Source: Bacteroidaceae bacterium (GTDB taxonomy: Bacteria; Bacteroidota; Bacteroidia; Bacteroidales; Bacteroidaceae). Taken from it: a stretch of 7,990 nt of DNA. Shown here piece by piece: positions 6,613 to 7,990 of the stretch. Below the pieces are notes generated by a model. It saw only the letters and a list, made by a program, of their open reading frames with translations, was not told where the DNA came from and made no database searches. Location of the stretch: NCBI GenBank assembly GCA_900770705.1, contig CAAGLF010000100.1:1-7990 (forward strand), in the 5' to 3' direction. Position 1 is the stretch's first letter; each line of letters begins with the position of its first letter. A program made the position numbers and the translations under genes.

Positions 6613-7623
6613 ATGTTCAAGCACCTGAAGTACGCACTCCATAGCGGAAAACCCAACAAACCCCTCTACTTCCTGCGGGAATTCTCGAAGATGGCAGTGC
6701 CCGATGCCCTCTACCGCAGCCGCCTGTCGGCCAGGCTGGCACGTATCAAGAGCCGCCCCGACTACCCCGAGCTCCTCCAGCGCGTCGACTACTACATACG
6801 GCTGCACTCCCCCTTTTCCCTGCCCGAAGCCGACAAGTACGAGCGAGGCAACACGTGGGTGCACTACCTCGGAACCATCAGCGGCTACCGTCGGAATATG
6901 TGCTGCTCCGCCTACTACTTCGACCAGCACAACATCACGCGCCATTTCCCCGCCCACCTACGCTGGAGTTACTGCCCTGGAGATGTCTACTTCACCCCTG
7001 AAGTCCCCACTATCGTAAAGAGCCGGCTGCTCAGCGACGACAACCATTGCTCCGTGTTGCTGAAACTCGACAGTCTGCGCCACTTTATGTTTGTCAACGA
7101 CAAGAAGCCCTTCCGCGACAAGGCAGACAAATTGATATTCAGAGGCAAGATACGCAACAGCCGCCTGCGCACCGCCTTTATGGAACGCTTCTGCCACCAC
7201 CCGATAGCAGATTGTGGCATCGTAGGGCACAACGAGGGTTCCCCCTGCGACTGGATGGCCGAAAAGAAGACCATACGCGAGCACCTCGACTACAAATTCA
7301 TTATGGCCCTTGAGGGAAACGACGTGGCATCCAATCTGAAATGGGTGATGTCGTCCAACTCCCTGGCCGTAATGACACGCCCCACCTGCGAAACATGGTT
7401 TATGGAAGGACGCCTGCAGGCAGGTCTGCACTACGTGGAAGTGAAGGAAGACTTCTCTGACCTCGAGGAGAAACTTCACTACTACATCGCCCACCCCAAC
7501 GAAGCCGAAGCCATCATTGCCAACGCCCACGACTACATCCAGCCCTTCCTTGACGCTGAAAGAGAGGAAGACATCGCCCTGCTCGTGCTCGAACGCTATA
7601 TGAAACTGTCGGGACAGATCTGA
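6613..7623 (+). CDS. GT90 (CAP10-type) glycosyltransferase, likely LPS/surface glycan
   Basis: This 336-residue protein has no signal peptide or membrane segment and should act in the cytoplasm or at the inner membrane face, using a nucleotide sugar to extend a glycan. It carries the CAP10/GT90 signatures: a block around FMFVNDKKPFRDKADKLIFR (158-177) with the basic GKIRNSRLR strand after it, then LDYKFIMALEGNDVASNLKW (225-244), PTCETWFMEG (257-266) and HYVEVKEDFSDLEEKL (273-288). These resemble bacterial LPS-modifying proteins of this family, but donor and acceptor cannot be read from sequence. The frame is open back to an ATG at 6529; that 28-residue extension is low-complexity Thr/Pro and contains the leader hairpin, so 6613 (MFKHLKYAL) is preferred. 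The neighbouring GH20 gene is separated by a hairpin and a promoter, so this is probably its own transcription unit. No terminator is visible after the stop. Confidence 0.85.
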   Translation: MFKHLKYALHSGKPNKPLYFLREFSKMAVPDALYRSRLSARLARIKSRPDYPELLQRVDYYIRLHSPFSLPEADKYERGNTWVHYLGTISGYRRNMCCSAYYFDQHNITRHFPAHLRWSYCPGDVYFTPEVPTIVKSRLLSDDNHCSVLLKLDSLRHFMFVNDKKPFRDKADKLIFRGKIRNSRLRTAFMERFCHHPIADCGIVGHNEGSPCDWMAEKKTIREHLDYKFIMALEGNDVASNLKWVMSSNSLAVMTRPTCETWFMEGRLQAGLHYVEVKEDFSDLEEKLHYYIAHPNEAEAIIANAHDYIQPFLDAEREEDIALLVLERYMKLSGQI

Positions 7624-7747
7624 GCCTTAGCCGCACGTCCAGCCCGCCCCCGGCAGCAACCGACACCCCAACAGCACCCACAGCAGGGCGTCCCAAGCCT
7701 CGAAAACCATAAAATCACAGATAATTTACAAAAAAATCGGCGAATGT

Positions 7748-7778
7748 TTTGGTAGTTACAAAATATATCGTACCTTTG
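7748..7778 (+). promoter_or_regulatory. Promoter of the tRNA-Asp gene
   Basis: TTTG at 7748-7751 and TACCTTTG at 7771-7778 are exactly 19 bp apart, an ideal Bacteroidetes promoter, set in an AT-rich stretch. Transcription should begin near 7785, so the precursor carries a 5' leader of about 57 nt. Confidence 0.85.
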
Positions 7779-7841
7779 CACTCGCAAATGAGAAACAAAG
7801 CCACCGACCACAAGGTTCAAGGCACAAAAGCTCAGAAGCAA

Positions 7842-7915
7842 GGTGCGTTAGTTCAGCTGGTTAGAATACATGCCTGTCACGCATGGGGTCACGGGTTCGA
7901 GTCCCGTACGCACCG
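7842..7915 (+). tRNA. tRNA-Asp (anticodon GTC)
   Basis: The cloverleaf is complete. The acceptor GGTGCGT (7842-7848) pairs with ACGCACC (7908-7914). A D-arm follows, then the anticodon stem CATGC/GCATG with loop CTGTCAC (anticodon 7876-7878), a 5-nt variable loop, and a T-arm with ACGGG/CCCGT around TTCGAGT. The discriminator base is G (7915), the normal identity base for Asp. CCA is not encoded; CAT follows, so CCA must be added after transcription. It stands alone, with its own promoter and terminator. Confidence 0.97.
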
Positions 7916-7939
7916 CATTTTGCGATTAGTATTGAGGTT

Positions 7940-7973
7940 ATCCTGAAGCTTCGGCTTCAGGATTTATTTTTTG
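7940..7973 (+). terminator. Intrinsic terminator of the tRNA-Asp unit
   Basis: A perfect 10-bp stem (ATCCTGAAGC at 7940-7949 with its complement at 7954-7963) is closed by a C(TTCG)G tetraloop and followed by TTATTTTTTG. It lies 24 bp beyond the tRNA. Confidence 0.93.
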
Positions 7974-7990
7974 TACCTATTCCCCCTTCC

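Noticed and set aside
5904..6628. Plus-strand open frames across the GH20 end and array 2
   Set aside because: They overlap GH20 out of frame, are Pro/Arg/Ser-rich, and run through a repeat whose 22-bp period shifts frame at every unit.
7842..7915. tRNA-Asp as an integration site of a mobile element
   Set aside because: No integrase gene and no duplicate of the tRNA 3' end is visible in the window.

Overview
The window looks like a chromosomal segment of a GC-rich member of the Bacteroidales, probably Prevotellaceae-like. The evidence is: Bacteroidetes-type promoters (TTTG at -33, TAnnTTTG at -7, about 19-20 bp apart) at several loci; AT-rich stretches instead of Shine-Dalgarno sites before starts; and a SusA/SusR-type starch gene pair. 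Species cannot be named from the sequence alone.

Layout. 1-428 is a GC-rich intergenic stretch with four 22-bp-period direct repeats (196-283). 430-468 is a terminator for the leftward gene susA (556-2415), a secreted GH13 neopullulanase/alpha-amylase. 2416-2763 is a divergent control region. It holds a leftward promoter for susA, a perfect 8-bp inverted repeat that could be an operator, two AT-rich direct repeats, a solo copy of the 22-bp repeat core, and a rightward promoter for susR (2764-4368), a membrane-spanning regulator of the SusR type. A secreted GH20 beta-N-acetylhexosaminidase follows at 4447-6084, 78 bp after susR and possibly cotranscribed. 6085-6612 is a second long intergenic region with another 22-bp-period array (6179-6266), a strong hairpin that abuts it, a promoter and a leader hairpin. 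6613-7623 encodes a cytoplasmic GT90 (CAP10-type) glycosyltransferase. A free-standing tRNA-Asp(GTC) unit with its own promoter and C(TTCG)G terminator ends the window.

How the genes fit together. SusA would cut starch-derived maltooligosaccharides in the periplasm. SusR would sense the product (maltose in the Bacteroides thetaiotaomicron system) through its periplasmic part and activate susA through its cytoplasmic helix-turn-helix. None of susB-susG lies in the window. The GH20 enzyme (host or microbial glycan trimming) and the GT90 enzyme (probably surface polysaccharide or LPS building) have no obvious functional link to starch.

The most unusual signal is the pair of 22-bp-period arrays. 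They have the same orientation and copy number and each is preceded by the same CAGGCCTC leader in register. They bracket the susA-susR-GH20 block as direct repeats, and a 12-bp solo copy touches the susR promoter. I do not recognise this repeat family.
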